Positions 38,110-46,913 of a DNA stretch of 64,000 nt are shown piece by piece. Positions within the stretch are counted from its first letter, which is position 1. Each line of letters begins with the position of its first letter. The notes beneath the pieces were generated by a model. It did not search any database. It had not been told where the DNA came from and saw only the letters and a program-made list of their open reading frames with translations. The position numbers and the translations under genes are program-made. The DNA is from ZC4RG30 sp965652645 (GTDB lineage: Bacteria > Pseudomonadota > Gammaproteobacteria > Steroidobacterales > Steroidobacteraceae), in NCBI GenBank assembly GCA_965652645.1, contig CBFGXE010000003.1:89572-153571 (forward strand). The letters run 5' to 3'.

Positions 38110-38183
38110 GCGGGTGTAGTTCAATGGTAGAACTGTAGCTTCCCAAGCTACTAACGTGGGTTCGATTCCCATCACCCGCTCCA
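38110..38183 (+). tRNA. tRNA-Gly (CCC)
   Basis: 74 nt including encoded CCA (38181-38183). The acceptor stem GCGGGTG pairs with CACCCGC. The anticodon stem-loop has TTCCCAA, giving anticodon CCC. The T-arm reads GTGGGTTCGATTCCCAT. No integrase or duplicated 3' end was noticed beside it. Confidence 0.98.
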
Positions 38184-38206
38184 GCCTTCCCGGTCGTGCG
38201 GCGGCC

Positions 38207-39358
38207 TCAGCAATCCCTGAAGCGCAGGTTCGAGCGCGACAGCTCACCGACCGACTTGCAGCCCATCAGCTTCATGCCCCGCTCCAGCTCCAGGCGCATC
38301 TGGTCCAGGGCCCGGTGCACGCCGGCCTCGCCGGCCGCGGCCAGCGGGAACAGGTAGTAGCGGCCCAGGCCCACGGCCTTCGCCCCCAGCGACAGCGCCT
38401 TGAGCACATGCGTGCCACGCTGCACGCCGCCATCGATCATCACGTCGATGCGGTCGCCCACGGCATCGACGATCTCGGCCAGCTGGTCGAAGGCGCTGCG
38501 CGAGCCGTCGAGCTGCCGCCCGCCATGGTTCGACAGGATGATGCCGGTGCAGCCGATCTCCACCGCGCGCCGCGCATCCTCCACCGACATCACGCCCTTG
38601 AGGCAGAACTGGCCGTCCCACTCCTTCACCATGCCCTCCACGTAGTGCCAGTCCATGGACTGGTCGAGCATCTCGCTGAAGTAACGGCCGATGGAGATCG
38701 GCGTGCCCTTCATGTCGATGTGCTCCTCGAGCTGCGGCAGGCGGAAACGCTCGCGGAGGAAATGGTTGAGCGCCCAGGAGGGCTTCAGCGCGAACTGCAG
38801 CACGCTGGCCACGCCCAGCTTCATGGGGATGGCAAAGCCGGTGCGCAGGTCGCGCTCGCGGTTGCCACCGGTGATGGTGTCGACGGTGAGCATCATCACG
38901 TCGATGCCGGCCTCTTTCGCACGCTGCAGCATGGCGCGGTTCAGGCCATGGTCCTTGTGCACGTAGAACTGGTAGCACTGCGGCGTGGCATAGGCCTTGC
39001 GCAATTCGGTGATGCTGGTGGTGCCCAGCGAGGACACGCCGAACAGGGTGCCGAAGCGCGATGCCGCGGCGGCCACCGCGCGCTCGCCGGTATGGTGGAA
39101 CAGGCGCTGCAGCGCCGTGGGCGAGCAATACACGGGCAACGCCAGCTTCTGCCCCATCACGGTGACCGAGAGGTCGATGTCCTTCACGCCGCGCAGCACA
39201 TTGGGCACCAGGTCGCAGCGGCCGAAGGAGCTGGTATTGCGCCGGTACGTCACCTCGTCGTCGGCCGCGCCGTCGATGTAATTGAACAGCGGGCCGGGCA
39301 GGCGCTGCCGCGCCAGGCGACGGAAGTCGTGGAAATTGTGGCAGTCGGAAAGACGCAC
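38207..39358 (-). CDS. lldD: FMN-dependent L-lactate dehydrogenase / alpha-hydroxy-acid oxidase
   Basis: 383-residue flavoenzyme oxidising L-lactate (or a related alpha-hydroxy acid) to pyruvate with electrons passed to the respiratory chain. The signature S-N-H-G-G-R-Q-L-D-G-S holds the catalytic His and substrate-binding Arg, and the FMN barrel strands P-V-Y-C-S-P-T-A and V-M-I-D-G-G-V are visible. The start codon is GTG. It follows the lactate permease by 12 bp, supporting a lactate-use operon, although LldD paralogues with other substrates exist. Confidence 0.92.
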   Translation of the reverse strand: MRLSDCHNFHDFRRLARQRLPGPLFNYIDGAADDEVTYRRNTSSFGRCDLVPNVLRGVKDIDLSVTVMGQKLALPVYCSPTALQRLFHHTGERAVAAAASRFGTLFGVSSLGTTSITELRKAYATPQCYQFYVHKDHGLNRAMLQRAKEAGIDVMMLTVDTITGGNRERDLRTGFAIPMKLGVASVLQFALKPSWALNHFLRERFRLPQLEEHIDMKGTPISIGRYFSEMLDQSMDWHYVEGMVKEWDGQFCLKGVMSVEDARRAVEIGCTGIILSNHGGRQLDGSRSAFDQLAEIVDAVGDRIDVMIDGGVQRGTHVLKALSLGAKAVGLGRYYLFPLAAAGEAGVHRALDQMRLELERGMKLMGCKSVGELSRSNLRFRDC

Positions 39359-39370
39359 CAGGGAAGGCTC

Positions 39371-40981
39371 TCAGGACGTGTACGCGTAGACCATGGCCAG
39401 TACGCCCAGCACGCTGGCCAGCAATACGCTGTGCCGGATGGTGAAACGGAACAGCCGGCCCTCCTCCGAGCGCTGCATGCCGGTGGCGGCCACCGCCACG
39501 GCGAGGCTGGTGAGGCTGATCATCTTGCCCATCACGCCGCCGGCGGAATTCGAGGCGGCCATCAGCGCCGGATCGAGCCCCAGGCTCTTCGCGGTCACCA
39601 CCTGCAGGTTGCCGAACAGGGCGTTGGCCGAGGTGTCGCTGCCGGTGAGGAACACGCCCAGCCACCCCAGCAGGGAGCTGAAGAACGGGAAGATGGCGCC
39701 GGTGAGGGCAAAGGCCTTGCCCAGCGTGACCGTGGCGCCGCTGTAGTTCATCACGTAGGCCAGGGCCAGCACGCTCATCAGGGTCAGCATCGAGAAGGCC
39801 AGCTGCCGGCCGACGCGGCCGAGGATGCCGAAGTAGGTGCCGATGGGCATGCGCAGCAGCAGGGCGGCCGCCACGGTGGCCAGGGCGCAGGCAGTGCCGG
39901 CGGCCGCCAGCCAGTTGAAGGTGAAGCGGGCGGCATAGGGTGTGGGCTCTGCAACCATCGGCGCGGAACGCACCACCTGGTCATGCAGGCCGGGCCACTC
40001 GAAGACGATGTTGGTGGTCTCCAGCAACGCCTTGGTGAGCGGATTGCCCCACACCAGCACGAACAACACCAGGAACAGGTAGGGAGACCAGGCCAGCACG
40101 GTGGGGCCGAAGCCGTGCTTCCGGGGCAGCGCCACAGCACCGTTCTCGTCGGGCAGCTTGAAGGTATCGGACGGCTGCCACACCTTGAACAGCACCACGA
40201 GGCCCACGATGGCGGTCAGCGCCGCCAGGATGTCCACCAGCTGCGGGCCGACGAAATTCGACACCAGGAACTGCACGCCGGCGAAGCAGATGCCGCAGAC
40301 CAGGGCGGCCGGCCACACGCCGCGCAGGGCCTTCATGCCGCCCATCACGTACACCAGGTAGGCCGGGATGAGCAGCGATACCGGCGCGCACAGGCGACCC
40401 ACCCAGGCGCTGAGTTCCAGCTCCGGCAGTCCCGTGGTGCCGGCCAGGGTCACCACCGGCACGCCGATGGAACCGAAGGCCACTGGTGCGGTGTTGGCGA
40501 GCAGGCAGATGCCCGCGGCGAAATACGGCGAGAAACCCAGGCCAGTGAGCATGGCGGCCGCCACGGCCACAGGCGTGCCGAAACCCGCGGCACCCTCGAT
40601 GAAGGCGCCGAAGGCAAAGGCGATCAGGATGGCCTGCAGGCGCCGGTCGGTGGTGAGGCCGCCGATGGAGTCCTTGATGATGGCGAACTTGCCGGTTTCT
40701 TCAGTGATGCGATAGAGCACCACGGCCCAGTACACGATCCAGCCGATGGGCAGCAGGCCGAAGGCCGCACCCATGGTGGCCGAGCTGGCCGCCAGCTGCA
40801 CCGGCATGTCGTAGATGAGGACCGCCACCAGCACCGCGGTGGCGAGGCCCGCCAGGCCGGAGATCCACGCCGGCTTGCGCAGCACGCCGATCAGCAGCAG
40901 TGGCACGAGGATCGGTAGCGCCGCGGCAGCGGCGGACCAGCCGAGGCTGTCCAGCAAAGGCTGGTAATTCTGCTCCCACAT
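39371..40981 (-). CDS. lldP: L-lactate permease
   Basis: 536 residues with about 12-14 membrane helices, of the LctP family (E. coli LldP 551). Conserved G-F-G-T-P-V-A-V-A-A and N-S-A-G-G-V-M-G-K-M-I segments are visible. It imports L- and D-lactate and glycolate with protons. It is the promoter-proximal gene of the lldP-lldD pair. Unlike E. coli, no lldR regulator sits in the cluster. Confidence 0.94.
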   Translation of the reverse strand: MWEQNYQPLLDSLGWSAAAAALPILVPLLLIGVLRKPAWISGLAGLATAVLVAVLIYDMPVQLAASSATMGAAFGLLPIGWIVYWAVVLYRITEETGKFAIIKDSIGGLTTDRRLQAILIAFAFGAFIEGAAGFGTPVAVAAAMLTGLGFSPYFAAGICLLANTAPVAFGSIGVPVVTLAGTTGLPELELSAWVGRLCAPVSLLIPAYLVYVMGGMKALRGVWPAALVCGICFAGVQFLVSNFVGPQLVDILAALTAIVGLVVLFKVWQPSDTFKLPDENGAVALPRKHGFGPTVLAWSPYLFLVLFVLVWGNPLTKALLETTNIVFEWPGLHDQVVRSAPMVAEPTPYAARFTFNWLAAAGTACALATVAAALLLRMPIGTYFGILGRVGRQLAFSMLTLMSVLALAYVMNYSGATVTLGKAFALTGAIFPFFSSLLGWLGVFLTGSDTSANALFGNLQVVTAKSLGLDPALMAASNSAGGVMGKMISLTSLAVAVAATGMQRSEEGRLFRFTIRHSVLLASVLGVLAMVYAYTS

Positions 40982-41075
40982 GCGTGCCTAGTTTGAGGCA
41001 AGCACGGGCCCGGGCGCCAGCATCTTGTTGCTTATCGATCCGGAACGTACCGGAATGCGGCACGAACCATATCGA

Positions 41076-42710
41076 TCAGTAGATGACGCCGACTTCCTCG
41101 TCGTAGCGCTCCCACGCGGCCAGCATCTCGGCAAGCTTCTGTGGCTCGGTGGCCGACAGGTCATGCTGCTCCTCGCGGTCGGTGGCGAGGTTGAACAGCT
41201 GCCAGCGGCGCTGGTCGGCCGGCATGCGCTGGTCCCACACCAGCTTCCAGTCACCCTTGCGGACGGCGCGCGGCCCACCCTGCTCCCAGCCCGTGACGTC
41301 GTTGTCGGTGTACACCGTGTCGGCCTTGCCCAGCAGCACGGGCAGCAGCGACCTGCCGCGCGGCGGCAGCACCTCGCGGTCGCGGAAACGGGTGCCGGGA
41401 TGCGTTGTGTCCGCGACTTCGAGGAAGGTGGGCAGGATGTCCATCACCGTGCCCAGCGCATGGCTCTCGCTGCCCGCCTTCACCCGGCCGGGGAAATGCG
41501 CGAAAGCCGGCACGTGGATGCCGCCCTCCCAGCCCGTGCCCTTGTGGCGGTTGAATGGCGTCATGCTCACGCTGGCCCAGTTGGCGCCATACATCACGTA
41601 GGTGTTGCCGGCCCCCAGGTTGTCGAGGCTGTGGTCGTATTCCTTGCCGATGTGGTCCTTGTAGGGCGAATTGAGGTCGAGCCGGCTGGACTCGGCGCCG
41701 TTGTCCGAGGAGAACACGATCAGCGTGTTCTCGAACTCGCCGATCTCCTTCAGGTAGGCCACGAACTGGCCCACGTAGGTGTCCAGGTCGCTGACCATGG
41801 CCGCGTAGATCTCCATGCGGCGGGCGTTCTCGCGCTTCTCCTGCTCCGACAACTCGTCCCAGCGCGGGCGGAAACGGGCGTTGTCGATGGGCCGGGCGTC
41901 CTCTGGCAGCAGGCCCAGCTCCTTCTGGCGCGCGAAGCGCTCGGCATAGAGGGCCTCGTAGCCCGCGTCATAGCGGCCCTTGAAGCGCGCGATGACTTCC
42001 TTCGGTGCCTGCAGCGGCCAGTGCGGGGTGGTGTAGGCGAGCCAGGCGAAGAAGGGCTTGCCCTCGGCGCGGTCCTGCTCGATGAAATCGATCACCTTTT
42101 CCGTGTAGTCGCGCACCGAATACCAGTCGGTGCCGACGTTCACGATCTCGTCGTTGTCGAAGAAGCGCGCGTCCTGCGGGCCGCGCCAGTCCCAGGGGCC
42201 CAGGTGCGCGGCGCCATCCAGCGAGGCGAACACGCGCCTGAAGCCACGGGCATGCGGGCCGGTCTCGGGGGTGGCACCCAGGTGCCACTTGCCCACCATG
42301 TAGGTGTTGTAGCCGGCGTCGCTGAGCAGCTCGGGCAGCGCGGCGACGCGGAAATTCAGGTGGCCTTCGTAGCCGGGCTGGCCCTTGTGTTCCTCGCGCC
42401 GTGGCGCGCCCTGCACGCCCATGCCGGCCTGGTGGTTGTCCATGCCGGACATCACCATGGCGCGCGTGGGCGCGCAGCTCATCGCGGCATGGAAGTTGGT
42501 GAGCAGCATGCCATTCCTGGCCAGCGCGTCGAGGTTGGGCGTGGGGATCTCGCCGCCGAACACGCCCAGGTCGGAGTAACCCATGTCATCGGCCAGGATG
42601 TAGACGATGTTGGGACGCCTGGCGGCCTTGCCGTCGCCTGCCCCGCCGGAACACCCGGCGAGCACGCCGGTGGCCAGCGCCACCAGTGCCAGTTTCAGGC
42701 CGGCCCGCAT
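41076..42710 (-). CDS. Type I sulfatase lipoprotein (second of tandem pair)
   Basis: 544 residues. Signal peptide with lipobox L-A-G-C. The arylsulfatase core starts P-N-I-V-Y-I-L-A-D-D-M-G, with metal-binding Asp pair, and the formylglycine site reads C-A-P-T-R, so the Cys must be converted by a maturase. The C-terminal part has H-K-G-T-G-W-E-G-G-I and an R-K-G-D-W-K-L-V-W-D segment. It starts 4 bp after the stop of its paralogue. ATG 42710 begins the signal peptide. Probably hydrolyses sulfate esters of glycans or aromatics in the periplasm. Confidence 0.9.
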   Translation of the reverse strand: MRAGLKLALVALATGVLAGCSGGAGDGKAARRPNIVYILADDMGYSDLGVFGGEIPTPNLDALARNGMLLTNFHAAMSCAPTRAMVMSGMDNHQAGMGVQGAPRREEHKGQPGYEGHLNFRVAALPELLSDAGYNTYMVGKWHLGATPETGPHARGFRRVFASLDGAAHLGPWDWRGPQDARFFDNDEIVNVGTDWYSVRDYTEKVIDFIEQDRAEGKPFFAWLAYTTPHWPLQAPKEVIARFKGRYDAGYEALYAERFARQKELGLLPEDARPIDNARFRPRWDELSEQEKRENARRMEIYAAMVSDLDTYVGQFVAYLKEIGEFENTLIVFSSDNGAESSRLDLNSPYKDHIGKEYDHSLDNLGAGNTYVMYGANWASVSMTPFNRHKGTGWEGGIHVPAFAHFPGRVKAGSESHALGTVMDILPTFLEVADTTHPGTRFRDREVLPPRGRSLLPVLLGKADTVYTDNDVTGWEQGGPRAVRKGDWKLVWDQRMPADQRRWQLFNLATDREEQHDLSATEPQKLAEMLAAWERYDEEVGVIY

Positions 42711-42714
42711 GAAC

Positions 42715-44358
42715 TCAATAGACGACGCCGTTCTGTTCATCGTACTGGTCCCATGTTGCAAGCATCTGCCGGTACCGATCCGGGTTCGCCGCTGCCACGT
42801 CATGCTGCTCGAAGGGATCGGTGGACAGGTCGAACAGCTGCCAGCGGCGTTCCTTCTCGGGTGCCGCGTGGTCCCACACCAGCTTCCAGTTGCCCTGCCG
42901 CACGGCGCGGTGGCCGAACAGCTCCCAGCCGAAGGTGGCCCCGTCGTCGTGCACGGCCCGGGCCCGACCCTCGAACACCGGCAGCAGCGACACGCCCTGC
43001 GGCGGCAGCACGGGCTGCCCGTGCCAGCTCGTGCCGGGGTGCTGGGTGCCGGCCAGCTCCAGGAAGGTGGGCAGCAGGTCCATCACCGTGCCCATGGCGT
43101 CGCTGCGCGTGCCGGCCGCCACCCGCCCGGGGAAATGCACGAAGGCCGGCACGTTGATGCCGCCCTGGAAGGCGGTGAACTTGTGGCGGTTGTGCGGCGT
43201 GGCGCTGGCACTGGCCCAGTTGGCGCCATACATCACGTAGCTGGTGGCGCTGCCGATGTTCCCCAGGCTGTGGTCGTATTCCTTGCCCACGTGCGGGGCG
43301 ATGGGATCGCGCAGGTCGCGGCGGTCCGGTTCGGCGCCGTTGTCGGAGCTGAACACGATGAAGGTGTTCCCGAACTCGCCGATCTCCTTCAGGTAGGCGA
43401 CGAGCTCGCCCACGTAAGTGTCGAGGTCGCTGACCATGGCGGCATAGATTTCCATGCGCCGCGACTCGAAGCGTTTCTGCTCGGCGGTGAGGGTGTTCCA
43501 GCGCGGGGAAAAACGCGCGTTGTCGATGGGCTCGGCGTCCCGGGGCACCAGGCCCAGCTCTTTCTGGCGCGCGAAGCGCTTTGCGTACAGGGCCTCGTAG
43601 CCGTCGTCGTACCAGCCCTTGAACTTCGCGATGGATTCCTTCGGCGCCTGCAGCGGCCAGTGCGGCGCGGTGTAGGCCATGTAGGCGAAGAAGGGCTTGC
43701 CCTCGGCCCGGTCCTGGCCGATGTATTCGACCATCTTCTTCGTGTAGTCGCGGGTGGAGTACCAGTCCTCGCCCACGGTGACGAGTTCGTCGCCGTCGAA
43801 GAACTGCGCGTCCTGCGGGCCGCGCCAGTCCCAGCTGCCCAGGTGCGCGGCGCCATCCACGGAGGCAAAGACGCGGCGGAAGCCACGCGCCCTGGGGCCG
43901 GTCTCCGCCGTATTGCCCAGGTGCCACTTGCCCACCATGTAGGTGTTGTAGCCGGCCTCGGCCAGCAGCGCGGGCATGGGCGCCACGCGGAAGTTCAGGT
44001 GGCCCTCGTAGCCGGGCTGGCCCTTCTGGTCGTCGCGCGTGGGCACGCCCATCACGCCCAGGCCGGTGAGGTGGTTGTCGGTGCCGGACATCAGCATGGC
44101 GCGCGTGGGCGAGCAGGTCATGCTGGTGTGGAAGCCGGTGAGCATCATGCCATCGCGCGCCAGTGCGTCGAGATTGGGCGTGGGGATTTCACCGCCGAAT
44201 GCGCCGAGGTCGGCGTAGCCCAGGTCGTCGGCCAGGATGTAGACGATGTTGGGACGCCGGGCGGCGGCCCCTGTTTCCGGCTGGTCTGCGGACTGGCGTG
44301 CACAGGCCGCCAGCACCAGGGCCGCGCACAGCGCGGCGTACGGCTTCCACTTGGTCAT
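42715..44358 (-). CDS. Type I sulfatase lipoprotein (first of tandem pair)
   Basis: 547 residues, strongly similar to the following sulfatase across its length. Lipobox L-A-A-C; active-site C-S-P-T-R; the same D-D-L-G-Y, N-L-D-A-L-A-R-D-G and W-H-L-G-N metal and substrate loops. A tandem duplication with drift (for instance C-S-P-T-R versus C-A-P-T-R) suggests related but not identical substrates. ATG 44358 begins the signal peptide. No formylglycine-generating enzyme or anaerobic sulfatase maturase is in the window. Confidence 0.9.
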   Translation of the reverse strand: MTKWKPYAALCAALVLAACARQSADQPETGAAARRPNIVYILADDLGYADLGAFGGEIPTPNLDALARDGMMLTGFHTSMTCSPTRAMLMSGTDNHLTGLGVMGVPTRDDQKGQPGYEGHLNFRVAPMPALLAEAGYNTYMVGKWHLGNTAETGPRARGFRRVFASVDGAAHLGSWDWRGPQDAQFFDGDELVTVGEDWYSTRDYTKKMVEYIGQDRAEGKPFFAYMAYTAPHWPLQAPKESIAKFKGWYDDGYEALYAKRFARQKELGLVPRDAEPIDNARFSPRWNTLTAEQKRFESRRMEIYAAMVSDLDTYVGELVAYLKEIGEFGNTFIVFSSDNGAEPDRRDLRDPIAPHVGKEYDHSLGNIGSATSYVMYGANWASASATPHNRHKFTAFQGGINVPAFVHFPGRVAAGTRSDAMGTVMDLLPTFLELAGTQHPGTSWHGQPVLPPQGVSLLPVFEGRARAVHDDGATFGWELFGHRAVRQGNWKLVWDHAAPEKERRWQLFDLSTDPFEQHDVAAANPDRYRQMLATWDQYDEQNGVVY

Positions 44359-44392
44359 GATCTGTTGTTTCCCCTCGCGGGGGGCAGGGTAC

Positions 44393-44424
44393 AAAAAATC
44401 AGCCGGCAGGAAAGTGCTGCCGGC
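44393..44424 (-). terminator. Rho-independent terminator after the ZnuD-like receptor gene
   Basis: Reading the minus strand: GCCGGCAG, 7-nt loop, CTGCCGGC (perfect 8-bp stem, 44424 to 44402), then T-G-A and six T residues (44398-44393). It lies about 23 bp after the receptor stop and separates it from the sulfatase pair. Confidence 0.85.
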
Positions 44425-44446
44425 CGAATGTCTCCCGCCTTGGTTA

Positions 44447-46438
44447 TCAGTTGAGGCGCGCGCGAAATACCAGCCGCAGGTCGCGGCCGGGCAGCATCAC
44501 TTCGTCCTTGTTGAGTGCCACGGCATTGCGCTGGCGGCTGTTGGTGAGGTTGCGGCCCACCAGGGCCAGTTCGACGCCAGCGCGGGCGCCCCAGGGCCGG
44601 AATGCGAATTCGGCGTCGAGACTGGTGAAGGATGCCGTGGGTGTTTCGCCTGAGGCCGTGCGTGGCTGGCGGCCGGAGTGCCGCAGGGAAACGCGCGCAT
44701 CCATCCGCTCGCCCTGCCAGGAAAGCGCACCACCCGCGCGCCAGGGCGGGATGCGCGGCACGAAGCCGCCGCCGTGGCTGAATTGCGCACGCACGAAGTC
44801 GGCCACCAGGTCCAGGTGCAGGTCGCCCCCGGCGGCCCGCAGCAGCTCGATCTCCACGTGGCCTTCGGCGCCGTGGAAGCGTGCGTCGCGCTGGGTGTAG
44901 TTCAGCTCGGCGAACTCCTCCCCGTCGCCCGGGACGCAAATGCCTTCCTCGCTGCAGGTCCGACCCGTGAGGGCGCCATGGATGTAGCGGCTGAAGTCGC
45001 TCACCCACAGCGAACCGTCGGCGTGCACGCGGCCTGTGCCGCGCCAGCGCAGGGAGAGTTCAGCCGAACTTGAGCGCTCGATCCGCAGGTGCGGTGCGCC
45101 GGTCTCCCAGGTGGACGTGGCCTCGTGCGCGCCGCGGGCGAAGAGCTCGGTCTGGGCTGGTGCGCGTGCCGCCGAAGACAGCGCCAGGCCCACGCGCCAG
45201 GCGGGAGCGGGATCCAGCACCACGCCTGCCGAGGCGCTCACCGGCGTGAAACGACGCGACGCCGGCACGTCGTCGACGGGCGTGCCGTCGACATCGGTGT
45301 TTTCCACCCGCAGGCCGAACTGCAGGCGCAGTTGATCCAGTGGCCGGCTCTCGGCAAAGGCAAACAGTGCCTGGCTGCTGGTGCGGGTGGGTGCAAGATA
45401 GGAAGCCGCCTCGCCCAGCGCCGAGAAATCCTTGCGCTGCGCCTGCGCGCCCAGTGCGGTTTCCGTGAAAGGGCCGATGGCGCCGGACAGTGCCTCGGCG
45501 CGCAGGTCCCATTCCCGGTCCTTGAAGGTGGCGTGCGTTTCCCCCTCCTCGCGCTCGTGGTGCGCGTAGTCCGCCCAGCCTCCATCCACCGTGAGGCGCC
45601 GGAAGGTGCCCAACGGCAGCTCCCAGGCGGAACGCAGCAGCAGCTTGGTCTGCGCCATGTCGATGTAGGCATCCTCGCCGGGAATGCCGTAGCGGGATTC
45701 ATGACGCACCACGCCCAGGCCGGCACGATGGTCCGTGCCGATCCACGCCCCGCCGAGCGCCCCACCCTGCCCGCGCAGCCAGGAGTTGGCCATCACGCCA
45801 TCGGGCGTGTCGTAGTCATCCGAGTGGCGGCTGAAGGCATCGGCGTGCATCGCAAACGCTCCGCGTCGCAGGTTCAGTTGCCCGCCGAAGTCGCGGCTGT
45901 CGGCCACGCTGCCGAAACCTGCCACGAAATCGGCATTCAACCCGCCCGCGGCGAGGTTCACGGGCACGCGGCTGGTGATGGCATTCACCACGCCGCCGAT
46001 GGCCTGGCTGCCATAACGCAGCGTGGCCGCGCCGCGCACCACCTCCACGCGCTCGGCCGCGAAGGGTTCCAGCGGCACGCCATGGTCGGGACCCACGTCG
46101 GAGACGTCGAAGGTGCCCACGCCGTCCTCCAGCGTGCGCACGCGGTTCGCGTGCATGCCACGCACCACGGGACGGCCGGCGCCCGCGGCCTGGCCACTGC
46201 TGGTCACGCCCGGCAGCCGGGCCAGTGCCTCGGCCAGCGTGTTGCCGGCGCCGCGCTGCAGTTCATCGCGGGTGATGCTGCCGGCGATGGTGGCCAGGCG
46301 ATCGGGATTGCCGATGGGTGAAGCCGTGACCACGACCTCCTCCAGTTCAAGGGCGTGCTCCACGTCCTGGGCAAAGGAAGGATGGGAAACCAGAAGCGCC
46401 AGCGCCACGACGGCGCCGGCAGAACGTTCATGCTGCAT
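44447..46438 (-). CDS. TonB-dependent receptor, ZnuD-like (putative zinc uptake)
   Basis: 663 residues with signal peptide, TonB box (L-E-E-V-V-V-T-A-S), plug (R-V-E-V-V-R-G-A-A-T-L-R-Y-G-S) and barrel. The loop region G-I-P-G-E-D-A-Y-I-D-M and the later Y-A-H-H-E-R-E-E-G with T-F-K-D-R resemble the zinc receptor ZnuD, whose extracellular His-rich loops bind Zn. The upstream small His/Cys-rich protein also suggests metal. Zinc is inferred, copper not excluded. ATG 46438 (MQHERS) begins the signal peptide. Confidence 0.85.
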   Translation of the reverse strand: MQHERSAGAVVALALLVSHPSFAQDVEHALELEEVVVTASPIGNPDRLATIAGSITRDELQRGAGNTLAEALARLPGVTSSGQAAGAGRPVVRGMHANRVRTLEDGVGTFDVSDVGPDHGVPLEPFAAERVEVVRGAATLRYGSQAIGGVVNAITSRVPVNLAAGGLNADFVAGFGSVADSRDFGGQLNLRRGAFAMHADAFSRHSDDYDTPDGVMANSWLRGQGGALGGAWIGTDHRAGLGVVRHESRYGIPGEDAYIDMAQTKLLLRSAWELPLGTFRRLTVDGGWADYAHHEREEGETHATFKDREWDLRAEALSGAIGPFTETALGAQAQRKDFSALGEAASYLAPTRTSSQALFAFAESRPLDQLRLQFGLRVENTDVDGTPVDDVPASRRFTPVSASAGVVLDPAPAWRVGLALSSAARAPAQTELFARGAHEATSTWETGAPHLRIERSSSAELSLRWRGTGRVHADGSLWVSDFSRYIHGALTGRTCSEEGICVPGDGEEFAELNYTQRDARFHGAEGHVEIELLRAAGGDLHLDLVADFVRAQFSHGGGFVPRIPPWRAGGALSWQGERMDARVSLRHSGRQPRTASGETPTASFTSLDAEFAFRPWGARAGVELALVGRNLTNSRQRNAVALNKDEVMLPGRDLRLVFRARLN

Positions 46439-46504
46439 TGTTGATAACCTCGAAACCGGATGAATGACCGGCAGGCGCACCTGGGGCGCACTACCGGAAT
46501 GGCA

Positions 46505-46891
46505 TCAGACGGATGATTCGATCGAGGTTGCCGGCGGGCCGCGGCTGTACCAGGCCCAGGCGGTGGGCGACGGAACCGTCGCATGGGATCCGGCGGACGG
46601 CCGGAGATGGGGAAGCTCGTTGTGGACTACCTGCAGCGTCCATTGCGATGGCGGCGCTGCGGCACCCGCGTGCGCGGCGGCGTGGCAGAGCAGGCAGTCC
46701 GGATGAGGTGCGCCGCCATCGCCTGGCGCCTCACCGTCGGTGGCAAGTGCGGGGCCATGGAGGCTCGCGGCGATGTCGCCCGGCGCATGCCAGTGCGTGC
46801 GCACCACCCACTGCTGGGCACACAGCGCCACCAGCGCCAGCAGCACGAGCGCGAGGCGCGTCGCGTGGTGACTCTGGGGTGCGAGGTTCAT
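46505..46891 (-). CDS. DUF2946-like small exported protein (metal-associated)
   Basis: 128 residues with one N-terminal hydrophobic segment. The middle holds H-P-D-C-L-L-C-H followed by A-H-A-G, and His residues in T-H-W-H, giving a likely metal-binding or disulfide site. DUF2946-type proteins are commonly found beside metal-related TonB receptors. It is 66 bp upstream of the ZnuD-like receptor and 22 bp downstream of the rhomboid gene, so all three could be one transcript. Confidence 0.65.
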   Translation of the reverse strand: MNLAPQSHHATRLALVLLALVALCAQQWVVRTHWHAPGDIAASLHGPALATDGEAPGDGGAPHPDCLLCHAAAHAGAAAPPSQWTLQVVHNELPHLRPSAGSHATVPSPTAWAWYSRGPPATSIESSV

Positions 46892-46913
46892 GGCAGTGTA
46901 TCCGGAGCGGAAC

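Noticed and set aside
38110..38183. tRNA-Gly as an integration site
   Set aside because: No integrase and no second copy of the tRNA 3' end were seen within the window.
38156..40918. A 920-residue plus-strand open frame
   Set aside because: Antisense to lldD and lldP; His/Gln/Gly-rich composition typical of antisense of GC-rich genes.
46439..46504. A Zur box upstream of the ZnuD-like receptor
   Set aside because: I looked for a GTTATA-type palindrome there and upstream of the small protein gene; only a partial GATAAC was found, with no symmetric partner.
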